DNA of 64,000 nucleotides from Bathymodiolus brooksi. Lineage: Eukaryota; Mollusca; Bivalvia; Mytilida; Modiolidae. The stretch covers positions 53,478,203 through 53,542,202 of the forward strand of contig OY804586.1 in NCBI GenBank assembly GCA_963680875.1, given 5' to 3'. Shown piece after piece: positions 42,201 through 57,200 of the stretch (within the stretch, counting starts at the first letter, position 1; the number at the start of each line of letters is the position of its first letter). The position numbers and the translations under genes are program-made. The notes beneath the pieces are model-generated. The model had not been told where the DNA came from. It worked only from the letters and a program-made list of their open reading frames with translations, and searched no databases.

Positions 42201-45200
42201 TGGCCGCCATTACTAAAAATAGAAATTTCTTCAAATGGCCAAAACTGCTCTATTTTAAGAAAGAAAGTGCCCAAATTTGAACTGTATAAGCATAATGATG
42301 AGCTTTTTAACATATATTACGGGATTTTTTATGAACTTTGAACTTTTGCCTATTTTGACCGATTATGAAAATTAGAAAAAAGGGGGGATGAAATTAAAAA
42401 AAAATCTTCTCTGAAACTACTGAGCCAATCTCAACCAAACTTTGCTGAAATGATCCTTGGGTGGTCCCCTTTCAAAATTATGTCCGTCAGCACCGTCTTG
42501 TATCCAAGATGGCCGCCATTACTAAAAATAGAAATTACTTCAAATGGCCAAAAACTGCTCTATTTTAAGCCAGAAAGTGCCCAAATTTGAACTGTATAAG
42601 CATAATGATGAGCTTTTTAACATATATTACGGGATTTTTTATGAACTTTGAACTTTTGCCTATTTTGACCGATTATGCAAATTAGAAAAAGGGGGGATGA
42701 AATTTAAAAAAAATCTTCTCTGAAACTACTGAGCCAATCTCAACCAAACTTTGCTGAAATGATCCTTGGGTGGTCCCCTTTCAAAATTATGTCCGTCAGC
42801 ACCGTCTTGTATCCAAGATGGCCGCCATTACTAAAAATAGAAATTTCTTCAAATGGCCAAAAACTGCTCTATTTTAAGCCAGAAAGTACCCAAATTTGAA
42901 CTGTATAAGCATAATGATAAGCTTTTTAACATATATTACGGGATTTTTTATGAACTTTGAACTTTTGCCTATTTTGACCGATTATGCAAATTAGAAAAAA
43001 GGGGGGATGAAATTTAAAAAAATCCTCTCCTCTGAAACTACTGAGCCAATCTCAACCAAACTTTGCTGAAATGATCCTTGGGTGGTCCCCTTTCAAAATT
43101 GTGTCTGTCAGCGCCGTCCTGTATCCAAGATGGCCGCCATTACTAAAAATAGAAATTTCTTCAAATGGCCAAAACTGCTCTATTTTAAGAAAGAAAGTGC
43201 CCAAATTTGAACTGTATAAGCATAATGATGAGATTTTTAACATATATTACGGGATTTTTTATGAACTTTGAACTTTTGCCTATTTTGACCGATTATGAAA
43301 ATTAGAAAAAAGGGGGGATGAAATTTAAAAAAAATCTTCTCTGAAACTACTGAGCCAATCTCAACCAAACTTTGCTGAAATGATCCTTGGGTGGTCCCCT
43401 TTCAAAATTATGTCCGTCAGCACCGTCTTGTATCCAAGATGGCCGCCATTACTAAAAATAGAAATTACTTCAAATGGCCAAAAACTGCTCTATTTTAAGC
43501 CAGAAAGTGCCCAAATTTGAACTGTATAAGCATAATGATGAGCTTTTTAACATATATTACGGGATTTTTTATGAACTTTGAACTTTTGCCTATTTTGACC
43601 GATTATGCAAATTAGAAAAAGGGGGGATGAAATTTAAAAAAAATCTTCTCTGAAACTACTGAGCCAATCTCAACCAAACTTTGCTGAAATGATCCTTGGG
43701 TGGTCCCCTTTCAAAATTATGTCCGTCAGCACCGTCTTGTATCCAAGATGGCCGCCATTACTAAAAATAGAAATTTCTTCAAATGGCCAAAAACTGCTCT
43801 ATTTTAAGCCAGAAAGTACCCAAATTTGAACTGTATAAGCATAATGATAAGCTTTTTAACATATATTACGGGATTTTTTATGAACTTTGAACTTTTGCCT
43901 ATTTTGACCGATTATGAAAATTAGAAAAAAGGGGGGATGAAATTTAAAAAAAATCTTCTCTGAAACTACTGAGCCAATCTCAACCAAACTTTGCTGAAAT
44001 GATCCTTGGGTGGTCCCCTTTCAAAATTATGTCCGTCAGCACCGTCTTGTATCCAAGATGGCCGCCATTACTAAAAATAGAAATTACTTCAAATGGCCAA
44101 AAACTGCTCTATTTTAAGCCAGAAAGTGCCCAAATTTGAACTGTATAAGCATAATGATGAGCTTTTTAACATATATTACGGGATTTTTTATGAACTTTGA
44201 ACTTTTGCCTATTTTGACCGATTATGCAAATTAGAAAAAGGGGGGATGAAATTTAAAAAAAATCTTCTCTGAAACTACTGAGCCAATCTCAACCAAACTT
44301 TGCTGAAATGATCCTTGGGTGGTCCCCTTTCAAAATTATGTCCGTCAGCACCGTCTTGTATCCAAGATGGCCGCCATTACTAAAAATAGAAATTTCTTCA
44401 AATGGCCAAAAACTGCTCTATTTTAAGCCAGAAAGTACCCAAATTTGAACTGTATAAGCATAATGATAAGCTTTTTAACTTATATTACGGGATTTTTTAT
44501 GAACTTTGAACTTTTGCCTATTTTGACCGATTATGCAAATTAGAAAAAAGGGGGGATGAAATTTAAAAAAATTCTCTCCTCTGAAACTACTGAGCCAATC
44601 TCAACCAAACTTTGCTGAAATGATCCTTGGGTGGTCCCCTTTCAAAATTGTGTCTGTCAGCGCCGTCCTGTATCCAAGATGGCCGCCATTACTAAAAATA
44701 GAAATTTCTTCAAATGGCCAAAACTGCTCTATTTTAAGAAAGAAAGTGCCCAAATTTGAACTGTATAAGCATAATGATGAGATTTTTAACATATATTACG
44801 GGATTTTTTATGAACTTTGAACTTTTGCCTATTTTGACCGATTATGAAAATTAGAAAAAAGGGGGGATGAAATTTAAAAAAAATCTTCTCTGAAACTACT
44901 GAGCCAATCTCAACCAAACTTTGCTGAAATGATCCTTGGGTGGTCCCCTTTCAAAATTATGTCCGTCAGCACCGTCTTGTATCCAAGATGGCCGCCATTA
45001 CTAAAAATAGAAATTACTTCAAATGGCCAAAAACTGCTCTATTTTAAGCCAGAAAGTGCCCAAATTTGAACTGTATAAGCATAATGATGAGCTTTTTAAC
45101 ATATATTACGGGATTTTTTATGAACTTTGAACTTTTGCCTATTTTGACCGATTATGCAAATTAGAAAAAGGGGGGATGAAATTTAAAAAAAATCTTCTCT

Positions 45201-48200
45201 GAAACTACTGAGCCAATCTCAACCAAACTTTGCTGAAATGATCCTTGGGTGGTCCCCTTTCAAAATTATGTCCGTCAGCACCGTCTTGTATCCAAGATGG
45301 CCGCCATTACTAAAAATAGAAATTTCTTCAAATGGCCAAAAACTGCTCTATTTTAAGCCAGAAAGTACCCAAATTTGAACTGTATAAGCATAATGATAAG
45401 CTTTTTAACATATATTACGGGATTTTTTATGAACTTTGAACTTTTGCCTATTTTGACCGATTATGCAAATTAGAAAAAAGGGGGGATGAAATTTAAAAAA
45501 ATCCTCTCCTCTGAAACTACTGAGCCAATCTCAACCAAACTTTGCTGAAATGATCCTTGGGTGGTCCCCTTTCAAAATTGTGTCCGTCACTACCGTCTTG
45601 TATCCAAGATGGCCGCCATTACTAAAAATAGAAATTTCTTCAAATGGCCAAAAACTGCTCTATTTTAATCCAGAAAGTGCCCAAATTTGAACTGTATAAG
45701 CATAATGATGAGATTTTTAACATATATTACGTGATTTTTTATGAACTTTGAACTTTTGCCTATTTTGACCGATTATGCAAATTAGAAAAAAGGGGGGATG
45801 AAATTTAAAAAAATCCTCTCCTCTGAAACTACTGAGCCAATCTCAACCAAACTTTGCTGAAATGATCCTTGGGTGGTCCCCTTTCAAAATTATGTCCTTC
45901 AGCACTGCATTGTATCCAAGATGGCCGCCATTACTAAAAATAGAAATTTCTTCAAATGGCCAAAAACTGCTCTATTTTAAGCCAGAAAGTGCCCAAATTT
46001 GAACTGTATAAGCATAATGATGAGCTTTTTAACATATATTACGGGATTTTTTATGAACTTTGAACTTTTGCCTATTTTGACCGATTATGCAAATTAGAAA
46101 AAGGGGGGATGAAATTAAAAAAAAATCTTCTCTGAAACTACTGAGCCAATCTCAACCAAACTTTGCTGAAATGATCCTTGGGTGGTCCCCTTTCAAAATT
46201 ATGTCCGTCAGCACCGTCTTGTATCCAAGATGGCCGCCATTACTAAAAATAGAAATTACTTCAAATGGCCAAAAACTGCTCTATTTTAAGCCAGAAAGTG
46301 CCCAAATTTGAACTGTATAAGCATAATGATGAGCTTTTTAACATATATTACGGGATTTTTTATGAACTTTGAACTTTTGCCTATTTTGACCGATTATGCA
46401 AATTAGAAAAAGGGGGGATGAAATTTAAAAAAAATCTTCTCTGAAACTACTGAGCCAATCTCAACCAAACTTTGCTGAAATGATCCTTGGGTGGTCCCCT
46501 TTCAAAATTATGTCCGTCAGCACCGTCTTGTATCCAAGATGGCCGCCATTACTAAAAATAGAAATTTCTTCAAATGGCCAAAAACTGCTCTATTTTAAGC
46601 CAGAAAGTACCCAAATTTGAACTGTATAAGCATAATGATAAGCTTTTTAACATATATTACGGGATTTTTTATGAACTTTGAACTTTTGCCTATTTTGACC
46701 GATTATGCAAATTAGAAAAAAGGGGGGATGAAATTTAAAAAAATCCTCTCCTCTGAAACTACTGAGCCAATCTCAACCAAACTTTGCTGAAATGATCCTT
46801 GGGTGGTCCCCTTTCAAAATTGTGTCTGTCAGCGCCGTCCTGTATCCAAGATGGCCGCCATTACTAAAAATAGAAATTTCTTCAAATGGCCAAAACTGCT
46901 CTATTTTAAGAAAGAAAGTGCCCAAATTTGAACTGTATAAGCATATTGATGAGATTTTTAACATATATTACGGGATTTTTTATGAACTTTGAACTTTTGC
47001 CTATTTTGACCGATTATGAAAATTAGAAAAAAGGGGGGATGAAATTTAAAAAAAATCTTCTCTGAAACTACTGAGCCAATCTCAACCAAACTTTGCTGAA
47101 ATGATCCTTGGGTGGTCCCCTTTCAAAATTATGTCCGTCAGCACCGTCTTGTATCCAAGATGGCCGCCATTACTAAAAATAGAAATTACTTCAAATGGCC
47201 AAAAACTGCTCTATTTTAAGCCAGAAAGTGCCCAAATTTGAACTGTATAAGCATAATGATGAGCTTTTTAACATATATTACGGGATTTTTTATGAACTTT
47301 GAACTTTTGCCTATTTTGACCGATTATGCAAATTAGAAAAAGGGGGGATGAAATTTAAAAAAAATCTTCTCTGAAACTACTGAGCCAATCTCAACCAAAC
47401 TTTGCTGAAATGATCCTTGGGTGGTCCCCTTTCAAAATTATGTCCGTCAGCACCGTCTTGTATCCAAGATGGCCGCCATTACTAAAAATAGAAATTTCTT
47501 CAAATGGCCAAAAACTGCTCTATTTTAAGCCAGAAAGTACCCAAATTTGAACTGTATAAGCATAATGATAAGCTTTTTAACATATATTACGGGATTTTTT
47601 ATGAACTTTGAACTTTTGCCTATTTTGACCGATTATGCAAATTAGAAAAAGGGGGGATGAAATTAAAAAAAAATCTTCTCTGAAACTACTGAGCCAATCT
47701 CAACCAAACTTTGCTGAAATGATCCTTGGGTGGTCCCCTTTCAAAATTATGTCCGTCAGCACCGTCTTGTATCCAAGATGGCCGCCATTACTAAAAATAG
47801 AAATTACTTCAAATGGCCAAAAACTGCTCTATTTTAAGCCAGAAAGTGCCCAAATTTGAACTGTATAAGCATAATGATGAGCTTTTTAACATATATTACG
47901 GGATTTTTTATGAACTTTGAACTTTTGCCTATTTTGACCGATTATGCAAATTAGAAAAAGGGGGGATGAAATTTAAAAAAAATCTTCTCTGAAACTACTG
48001 AGCCAATCTCAACCAAACTTTGCTGAAATGATCCTTGGGTGGTCCCCTTTCAAAATTATGTCCGTCAGCACCGTCTTGTATCCAAGATGGCCGCCATTAC
48101 TAAAAATAGAAATTTCTTCAAATGGCCAAAAACTGCTCTATTTTAAGCCAGAAAGTACCCAAATTTGAACTGTATAAGCATAATGATAAGCTTTTTAACT

Positions 48201-51200
48201 TATATTACGGGATTTTTTATGAACTTTGAACTTTTGCCTATTTTGACCGATTATGCAAATTAGAAAAAAGGGGGGATGAAATTTAAAAAAATTCTCTCCT
48301 CTGAAACTACTGAGCCAATCTCAACCAAACTTTGCTGAAATGATCCTTGGGTGGTCCCCTTTCAAAATTGTGTCTGTCAGCGCCGTCCTGTATCCAAGAT
48401 GGCCGCCATTACTAAAAATAGAAATTTCTTCAAATGGCCAAAACTGCTCTATTTTAAGAAAGAAAGTGCCCAAATTTGAACTGTATAAGCATAATGATGA
48501 GATTTTTAACATATATTACGGGATTTTTTATGAACTTTGAACTTTTGCCTATTTTGACCGATTATGAAAATTAGAAAAAAGGGGGGATGAAATTTAAAAA
48601 AAATCTTCTCTGAAACTACTGAGCCAATCTCAACCAAACTTTGCTGAAATGATCCTTGGGTGGTCCCCTTTCAAAATTATGTCCGTCAGCACCGTCTTGT
48701 ATCCAAGATGGCCGCCATTACTAAAAATAGAAATTACTTCAAATGGCCAAAAACTGCTCTATTTTAAGCCAGAAAGTGCCCAAATTTGAACTGTATAAGC
48801 ATAATGATGAGCTTTTTAACATATATTACGGGATTTTTTATGAACTTTGAACTTTTGCCTATTTTGACCGATTATGCAAATTAGAAAAAGGGGGGATGAA
48901 ATTTAAAAAAAATCTTCTCTGAAACTACTGAGCCAATCTCAACCAAACTTTGCTGAAATGATCCTTGGGTGGTCCCCTTTCAAAATTATGTCCGTCAGCA
49001 CCGTCTTGTATCCAAGATGGCCGCCATTACTAAAAATAGAAATTTCTTCAAATGGCCAAAAACTGCTCTATTTTAAGCCAGAAAGTACCCAAATTTGAAC
49101 TGTATAAGCATAATGATAAGCTTTTTAACATATATTACGGGATTTTTTATGAACTTTGAACTTTTGCCTATTTTGACCGATTATGCAAATTAGAAAAAAG
49201 GGGGGATGAAATTTAAAAAAATCCTCTCCTCTGAAACTACTGAGCCAATCTCAACCAAACTTTGCTGAAATGATCCTTGGGTGGTCCCCTTTCAAAATTG
49301 TGTCCGTCACTACCGTCTTGTATCCAAGATGGCCGCCATTACTAAAAATAGAAATTTCTTCAAATGGCCAAAAACTGCTCTATTTTAATCCAGAAAGTGC
49401 CCAAATTTGAACTGTATAAGCATAATGATGAGATTTTTAACATATATTACGTGATTTTTTATGAACTTTGAACTTTTGCCTATTTTGACCGATTATGCAA
49501 ATTAGAAAAAAGGGGGGATGAAATTTAAAAAAATCCTCTCCTCTGAAACTACTGAGCCAATCTCAACCAAACTTTGCTGAAATGATCCTTGGGTGGTCCC
49601 CTTTCAAAATTATGTCCTTCAGCACTGCATTGTATCCAAGATGGCCGCCATTACTAAAAATAGAAATTTCTTCAAATGGCCAAAAACTGCTCTATTTTAA
49701 GCCAGAAAGTGCCCAAATTTGAACTGTATAAGCATAATGATGAGCTTTTTAACATATATTACGGGATTTTTTATGAACTTTGAACTTTTGCCTATTTTGA
49801 CCGATTATGCAAATTAGAAAAAGGGGGGATGAAATTTAAAAAAAATCTTCTCTGAAACTACTGAGCCAATCTCAACCAAACTTTGCTGAAATGATCCTTG
49901 GGTGGTCCCCTTTCAAAATTATGTCCGTCAGCACCGTCTTGTATCCAAGATGGCCGCCATTACTAAAAATAGAAATTACTTCAAATGGCCAAAAACTGCT
50001 CTATTTTAAGCCAGAAAGTGCCCAAATTTGAACTGTATAAGCATAATGATGAGCTTTTTAACATATATTCCGGGATTTTTTATGAACTTTGAACTTTTGC
50101 CTATTTTGACCGATTATGCAAATTAGAAAAAGGGGGGATGAAATTTAAAAAAAATCTTCTCTGAAACTACTGAGCCAATCTCAACCAAACTTTGCTGAAA
50201 TGATCCTTGGGTGGTCCCCTTTCAAAATTATGTCCGTCAGCACCGTCTTGTATCCAAGATGGCCGCCATTACTAAAAATAGAAATTTCTTCAAATGGCCA
50301 AAAACTGCTCTATTTTAAGCCAGAAAGTACCCAAATTTGAACTGTATAAGCATAATGATAAGCTTTTTAACATATATTACGGGATTTTTTATGAACTTTG
50401 AACTTTTGCCTATTTTGACCGATTATGCAAATTAGAAAAAAGGGGGGATGAAATTTAAAAAAATCCTCTCCTCTGAAACTACTGAGCCAATCTCAACCAA
50501 ACTTTGCTGAAATGATCCTTGGGTGGTCCCCTTTCAAAATTGTGTCTGTCAGCGCCGTCCTGTATCCAAGATGGCCGCCATTACTAAAAATAGAAATTTC
50601 TTCAAATGGCCAAAACTGCTCTATTTTAAGAAAGAAAGTGCCCAAATTTGAACTGTATAAGCATAATGATGAGCTTTTTAACATATATTACGGGATTTTT
50701 TATGAACTTTGAACTTTTGCCTATTTTGACCGATTATGAAAATTAGAAAAAAGGGGGGATGAAATTTAAAAAAAATCTTCTCTGAAACTACTGAGCCAAT
50801 CTCAACCAAACTTTGCTGAAATGATCCTTGGGTGGTCCCCTTTCAAAATTATGTCCGTCAGCACCGTCTTGTATCCAAGATGGCCGCCATTACTAAAAAT
50901 AGAAATTACTTCAAATGGCCAAAAACTGCTCTATTTTAAGCCAGAAAGTGCCCAAATTTGAACTGTATAAGCATAATGATGAGCTTTTTAACATATATTA
51001 CGGGATTTTTTATGAACTTTGAACTTTTGCCTATTTTGACCGATTATGCAAATTAGAAAAAGGGGGGATGAAATTTAAAAAAAATCTTCTCTGAAACTAC
51101 TGAGCCAATCTCAACCAAACTTTGCTGAAATGATCCTTGGGTGGTCCCCTTTCAAAATTATGTCCGTCAGCACCGTCTTGTATCCAAGATGGCCGCCATT

Positions 51201-54200
51201 ACTAAAAATAGAAATTTCTTCAAATGGCCAAAAACTGCTCTATTTTAAGCCAGAAAGTACCCAAATTTGAACTGTATAAGCATAATGATAAGCTTTTTAA
51301 CATATATTACGGGATTTTTTATGAACTTTGAACTTTTGCCTATTTTGACCGATTATGCAAATTAGAAAAAGGGGGGATGAAATTAAAAAAAAATCTTCTC
51401 TGAAACTACTGAGCCAATCTCAACCAAACTTTGCTGAAATGATCCTTGGGTGGTCCCCTTTCAAAATTATGTCCGTCAGCACCGTCTTGTATCCAAGATG
51501 GCCGCCATTACTAAAAATAGAAATTACTTCAAATGGCCAAAAACTGCTCTATTTTAAGCCAGAAAGTGCCCAAATTTGAACTGTATAAGCATAATGATGA
51601 GCTTTTTAACATATATTACGGGATTTTTTATGAACTTTGAACTTTTGCCTATTTTGACCGATTATGCAAATTAGAAAAAGGGGGGATGAAATTTAAAAAA
51701 AATCTTCTCTGAAACTACTGAGCCAATCTCAACCAAACTTTGCTGAAATGATCCTTGGGTGGTCCCCTTTCAAAATTATGTCCGTCAGCACCGTCTTGTA
51801 TCCAAGATGGCCGCCATTACTAAAAATAGAAATTTCTTCAAATGGCCAAAAACTGCTCTATTTTAAGCCAGAAAGTACCCAAATTTGAACTGTATAAGCA
51901 TAATGATAAGCTTTTTAACTTATATTACGGGATTTTTTATGAACTTTGAACTTTTGCCTATTTTGACCGATTATGCAAATTAGAAAAAAGGGGGGATGAA
52001 ATTTAAAAAAATCCTCTCCTCTGAAACTACTGAGCCAATCTCAACCAAACTTTGCTGAAATGATCCTTGGGTGGTCCCCTTTCAAAATTGTGTCTGTCAG
52101 CGCCGTCCTGTATCCAAGATGGCCGCCATTACTAAAAATAGAAATTACTTCAAATGGCCAAAACTGCTCTATTTTAAGAAAGAAAGTGCCCAAATTTGAA
52201 CTGTATAAGCATAATGATGAGATTTTTAACATATATTACGGGATTTTTTATGAACTTTGAACTTTTGCCTATTTTGACCGATTATGAAAATTAGAAAAAA
52301 GGGGGGATGAAATTTAAAAAAAATCTTCTCTGAAACTACTGAGCCAATCTCAACCAAACTTTGCTGAAATGATCCTTGGGTGGTCCCCTTTCAAAATTAT
52401 GTCCGTCAGCACCGTCTTGTATCCAAGATGGCCGCCATTACTAAAAATAGAAATTACTTCAAATGGCCAAAAACTGCTCTATTTTAAGCCAGAAAGTGCC
52501 CAAATTTGAACTGTATAAGCATAATGATGAGCTTTTTAACATATATTACGGGATTTTTTATGAACTTTGAACTTTTGCCTATTTTGACCGATTATGCAAA
52601 TTAGAAAAAGGGGGGATGAAATTTAAAAAAAATCTTCTCTGAAACTACTGAGCCAATCTCAACCAAACTTTGCTGAAATGATCCTTGGGTGGTCCCCTTT
52701 CAAAATTATGTCCGTCAGCACCGTCTTGTATCCAAGATGGCCGCCATTACTAAAAATAGAAATTTCTTCAAATGGCCAAAAACTGCTCTATTTTAAGCCA
52801 GAAAGTACCCAAATTTGAACTGTATAAGCATAATGATAAGCTTTTTAACATATATTACGGGATTTTTTATGAACTTTGAACTTTTGCCTATTTTGACCGA
52901 TTATGCAAATTAGAAAAAAGGGGGGATGAAATTTAAAAAAATCCTCTCCTCTGAAACTACTGAGCCAATCTCAACCAAACTTTGCTGAAATGATCCTTGG
53001 GTGGTCCCCTTTCAAAATTGTGTCCGTCACTACCGTCTTGTATCCAAGATGGCCGCCATTACTAAAAATAGAAATTTCTTCAAATGGCCAAAAACTGCTC
53101 TATTTTAATCCAGAAAGTGCCCAAATTTGAACTGTATAAGCATAATGATGAGATTTTTAACATATATTACGTGATTTTTTATGAACTTTGAACTTTTGCC
53201 TATTTTGACCGATTATGCAAATTAGAAAAAAGGGGGGATGAAATTTAAAAAAATCCTCTCCTCTGAAACTACTGAGCCAATCTCAACCAAACTTTGCTGA
53301 AATGATCCTTGGGTGGTCCCCTTTCAAAATTATGTCCTTCAGCACTGCATTGTATCCAAGATGGCCGCCATTACTAAAAATAGAAATTTCTTCAAATGGC
53401 CAAAAACTGCTCTATTTTAAGCCAGAAAGTGCCCAAATTTGAACTGTATAAGCATAATGATGAGCTTTTTAACATATATTACGGGATTTTTTATGAACTT
53501 TGAACTTTTGCCTATTTTGACCGATTATGCAAATTAGAAAAAGGGGGGATGAAATTTAAAAAAAATCTTCTCTGAAACTACTGAGCCAATCTCAACCAAA
53601 CTTTGCTGAAATGATCCTTGGGTGGTCCCCTTTCAAAATTATGTCCGTCAGCACCGTCTTGTATCCAAGATGGCCGCCATTACTAAAAATAGAAATTACT
53701 TCAAATGGCCAAAAACTGCTCTATTTTAAGCCAGAAAGTGCCCAAATTTGAACTGTATAAGCATAATGATGAGCTTTTTAACATATATTACGGGATTTTT
53801 TATGAACTTTGAACTTTTGCCTATTTTGACCGATTATGCAAATTAGAAAAAGGGGGGATGAAATTTAAAAAAAATCTTCTCTGAAACTACTGAGCCAATC
53901 TCAACCAAACTTTGCTGAAATGATCCTTGGGTGGTCCCCTTTCAAAATTATGTCCGTCAGCACCGTCTTGTATCCAAGATGGCCGCCATTACTAAAAATA
54001 GAAATTTCTTCAAATGGCCAAAAACTGCTCTATTTTAAGCCAGAAAGTACCCAAATTTGAACTGTATAAGCATAATGATAAGCTTTTTAACATATATTAC
54101 GGGATTTTTTATGAACTTTGAACTTTTGCCTATTTTGACCGATTATGCAAATTAGAAAAAAGGGGGGATGAAATTTAAAAAAATCCTCTCCTCTGAAACT

Positions 54201-57200
54201 ACTGAGCCAATCTCAACCAAACTTTGCTGAAATGATCCTTGGGTGGTCCCCTTTCAAAATTGTGTCTGTCAGCGCCGTCCTGTATCCAAGATGGCCGCCA
54301 TTACTAAAAATAGAAATTTCTTCAAATGGCCAAAACTGCTCTATTTTAAGAAAGAAAGTGCCCAAATTTGAACTGTATAAGCATAATGATGAGCTTTTTA
54401 ACATATATTACGGGATTTTTTATGAACTTTGAACTTTTGCCTATTTTGACCGATTATGAAAATTAGAAAAAAGGGGGGATGAAATTTAAAAAAAATCTTC
54501 TCTGAAACTACTGAGCCAATCTCAACCAAACTTTGCTGAAATGATCCTTGGGTGGTCCCCTTTCAAAATTATGTCCGTCAGCACCGTCTTGTATCCAAGA
54601 TGGCCGCCATTACTAAAAATAGAAATTACTTCAAATGGCCAAAAACTGCTCTATTTTAAGCCAGAAAGTGCCCAAATTTGAACTGTATAAGCATAATGAT
54701 GAGCTTTTTAACATATATTACGGGATTTTTTATGAACTTTGAACTTTTGCCTATTTTGACCGATTATGCAAATTAGAAAAAGGGGGGATGAAATTTAAAA
54801 AAAATCTTCTCTGAAACTACTGAGCCAATCTCAACCAAACTTTGCTGAAATGATCCTTGGGTGGTCCCCTTTCAAAATTATGTCCGTCAGCACCGTCTTG
54901 TATCCAAGATGGCCGCCATTACTAAAAATAGAAATTTCTTCAAATGGCCAAAAACTGCTCTATTTTAAGCCAGAAAGTACCCAAATTTGAACTGTATAAG
55001 CATAATGATAAGCTTTTTAACATATATTACGGGATTTTTTATGAACTTTGAACTTTTGCCTATTTTGACCGATTATGCAAATTAGAAAAAAGGGGGGATG
55101 AAAATTTAAAAAAATCCTCTCCTCTGAAACTACTGAGCCAATCTCAACCAAATTTTGCTGAAATGATCCTTGGGTGGTCCCCTTTCAAAATTGTGTCTGT
55201 CAGCGCCGTCCTGTATCTAAGATGGCCGCCATTACTAAAAATAGAAATTTCTTCAAATGGTTAAAACTGCTCTATTTTAAGAAAGAAAGTGCCCAAATTT
55301 GAACTGTATAAGCATAATGATGAGCTTTTTAACATATATTACGTGATTTTTTATGAACTTTGAACTTTTGCCTATTTTGACCGATTATGAAAATTAGAAA
55401 AAAGGGGGGATGAAATTAAAAAAAATTCTTCTCCTCTGAAACTACTGAGCCAATCTCAACCAAACTTTGCTGAAATGATCCTTGGGTGGTCCCCTTTCAA
55501 AATTGTGTCCGTCAGCACTGTCTTGTATCCAAGATGGCCGCCATTACTAAAAATAGTAATTTCTTCAAATCGCCAAAACTGCTCTATTTTAAGCCAGAAA
55601 GTGCCCAAATTTGAACTGTATAAGCATAATGATGAGCTTTTTAACATATATTACGAAATTTTTTATGAACTTTGAACTTTTGCCTATTTTGACCGATTAT
55701 GAAAATTAGAAAAAAGGGGGGATGAAATTAAAAAAAATTCTTCTCCTCTGAAACTACTGAGCCAATCTCAACCAAACTTTGCTGAAATGATCCTTGGGTG
55801 GTCCCCTTTCAAAATTATGTCCGTCAGCATCGTCTTGTATCCAAGATGGCCGCCATTACTAAAAATAGAAATTTCTTCAAATGGCCAAAAACGGCTCTAT
55901 TTTAAGCCAGAAAGTGCCCAAATTTGAACTGTATAAGCATAAGGATGAGCTTTTTAACATATATTACGTGATTTTTTATGAACTTTGAACTTTTGCCTAT
56001 TTTGACCGATTATGCAAATTAGAAAAAAGGGGGGATGAAATTAAAAAAAAATCTTCTCCTCTGAAACTACTGAGCCAATCTCAACCAAACTTTGCTGAAA
56101 TGATCCTTGGGTGGTCCCCTTTCAACATTGTGTCCGTCAGCGCCGTCCTGTATCCAAGATGGCCGCCATTACTAAAAATAGAAATTTCTTCAAATGGCCA
56201 AAAACTGCTCTATTTTAAGCCAGAAAGTGCCCAAATTTGAACTGTATAAGCATAATGATGAGCTTTTTAACATATATTACGAAATTTTTTATGAACTTTA
56301 AACTTTTGCCTATTTTGACCGATTATGCAAATTATAAAAAAGGGGGGATGAAATTAAAAAAAATTCTTCTCTGAAACTACTGAGCCAATCTCAACCAAAC
56401 TTTGCTGAAATGATCCTTGGCTGGTCCCCTTTCAATTTGTGTCTGTCAGCACCGTCTTGTATCCAAGATGGCCGCCATTACTAAAAATAGAAATTTCTTC
56501 AAATGGCCAAAAACTGCTCTATTTTAAGCCAGAAAGTGCCCAAATTTGAACTGTATAAGCATAATGATGAGCTTTTTAACATATATTACGAAATTTTTTA
56601 TGAACTTTGAACTTTTGCCTATTTTGACCGATAATGCAAATTAGAAAAAAGGGGGGATGAAATTAAAAAAAAATCTTCTCCTCTGAAACTACTGAGCCAA
56701 TCTCAACCAATCTTTGCTGAAATGATCCTTGGGTGGTCCCCTTTCAAAATTGTGTCCGTCAGCGCCGTCCTGTATCCAAGATGGCCGCCATTACTATAAA
56801 TAGAAATTTCTTCAAATGGCCAAAAACTGCTCTATTTTAAGCCAGAAAGTGCCCAAATTTGAACTGTATAAGCATAATGATGAGCTTTTTAACATATATT
56901 ATGGGATTTTTTATGAACTTTGAACTTTTGCCTATTTTGACCGATTATGCAAATTAGAAAAAAGGGGGGATGAAATTAAAAAAAATCCTCTCCTCTGAAA
57001 CTACTGAGCCAATCTCAACCAAACTTTGCTGAAATGATCCTTGGGTGGTCCCCTTTCATAATTGTGTCCGTCAGCACCGTCTTGTATCCAAGATGGCCGC
57101 CATTACTAAAAATAGAAATTTCTTCAAATGGCCAAAAACGACTCTATTTTAAGCCAGAAAGTGCCCAAATTTGAACTGTATAAGCATAATGATGAGCTTT

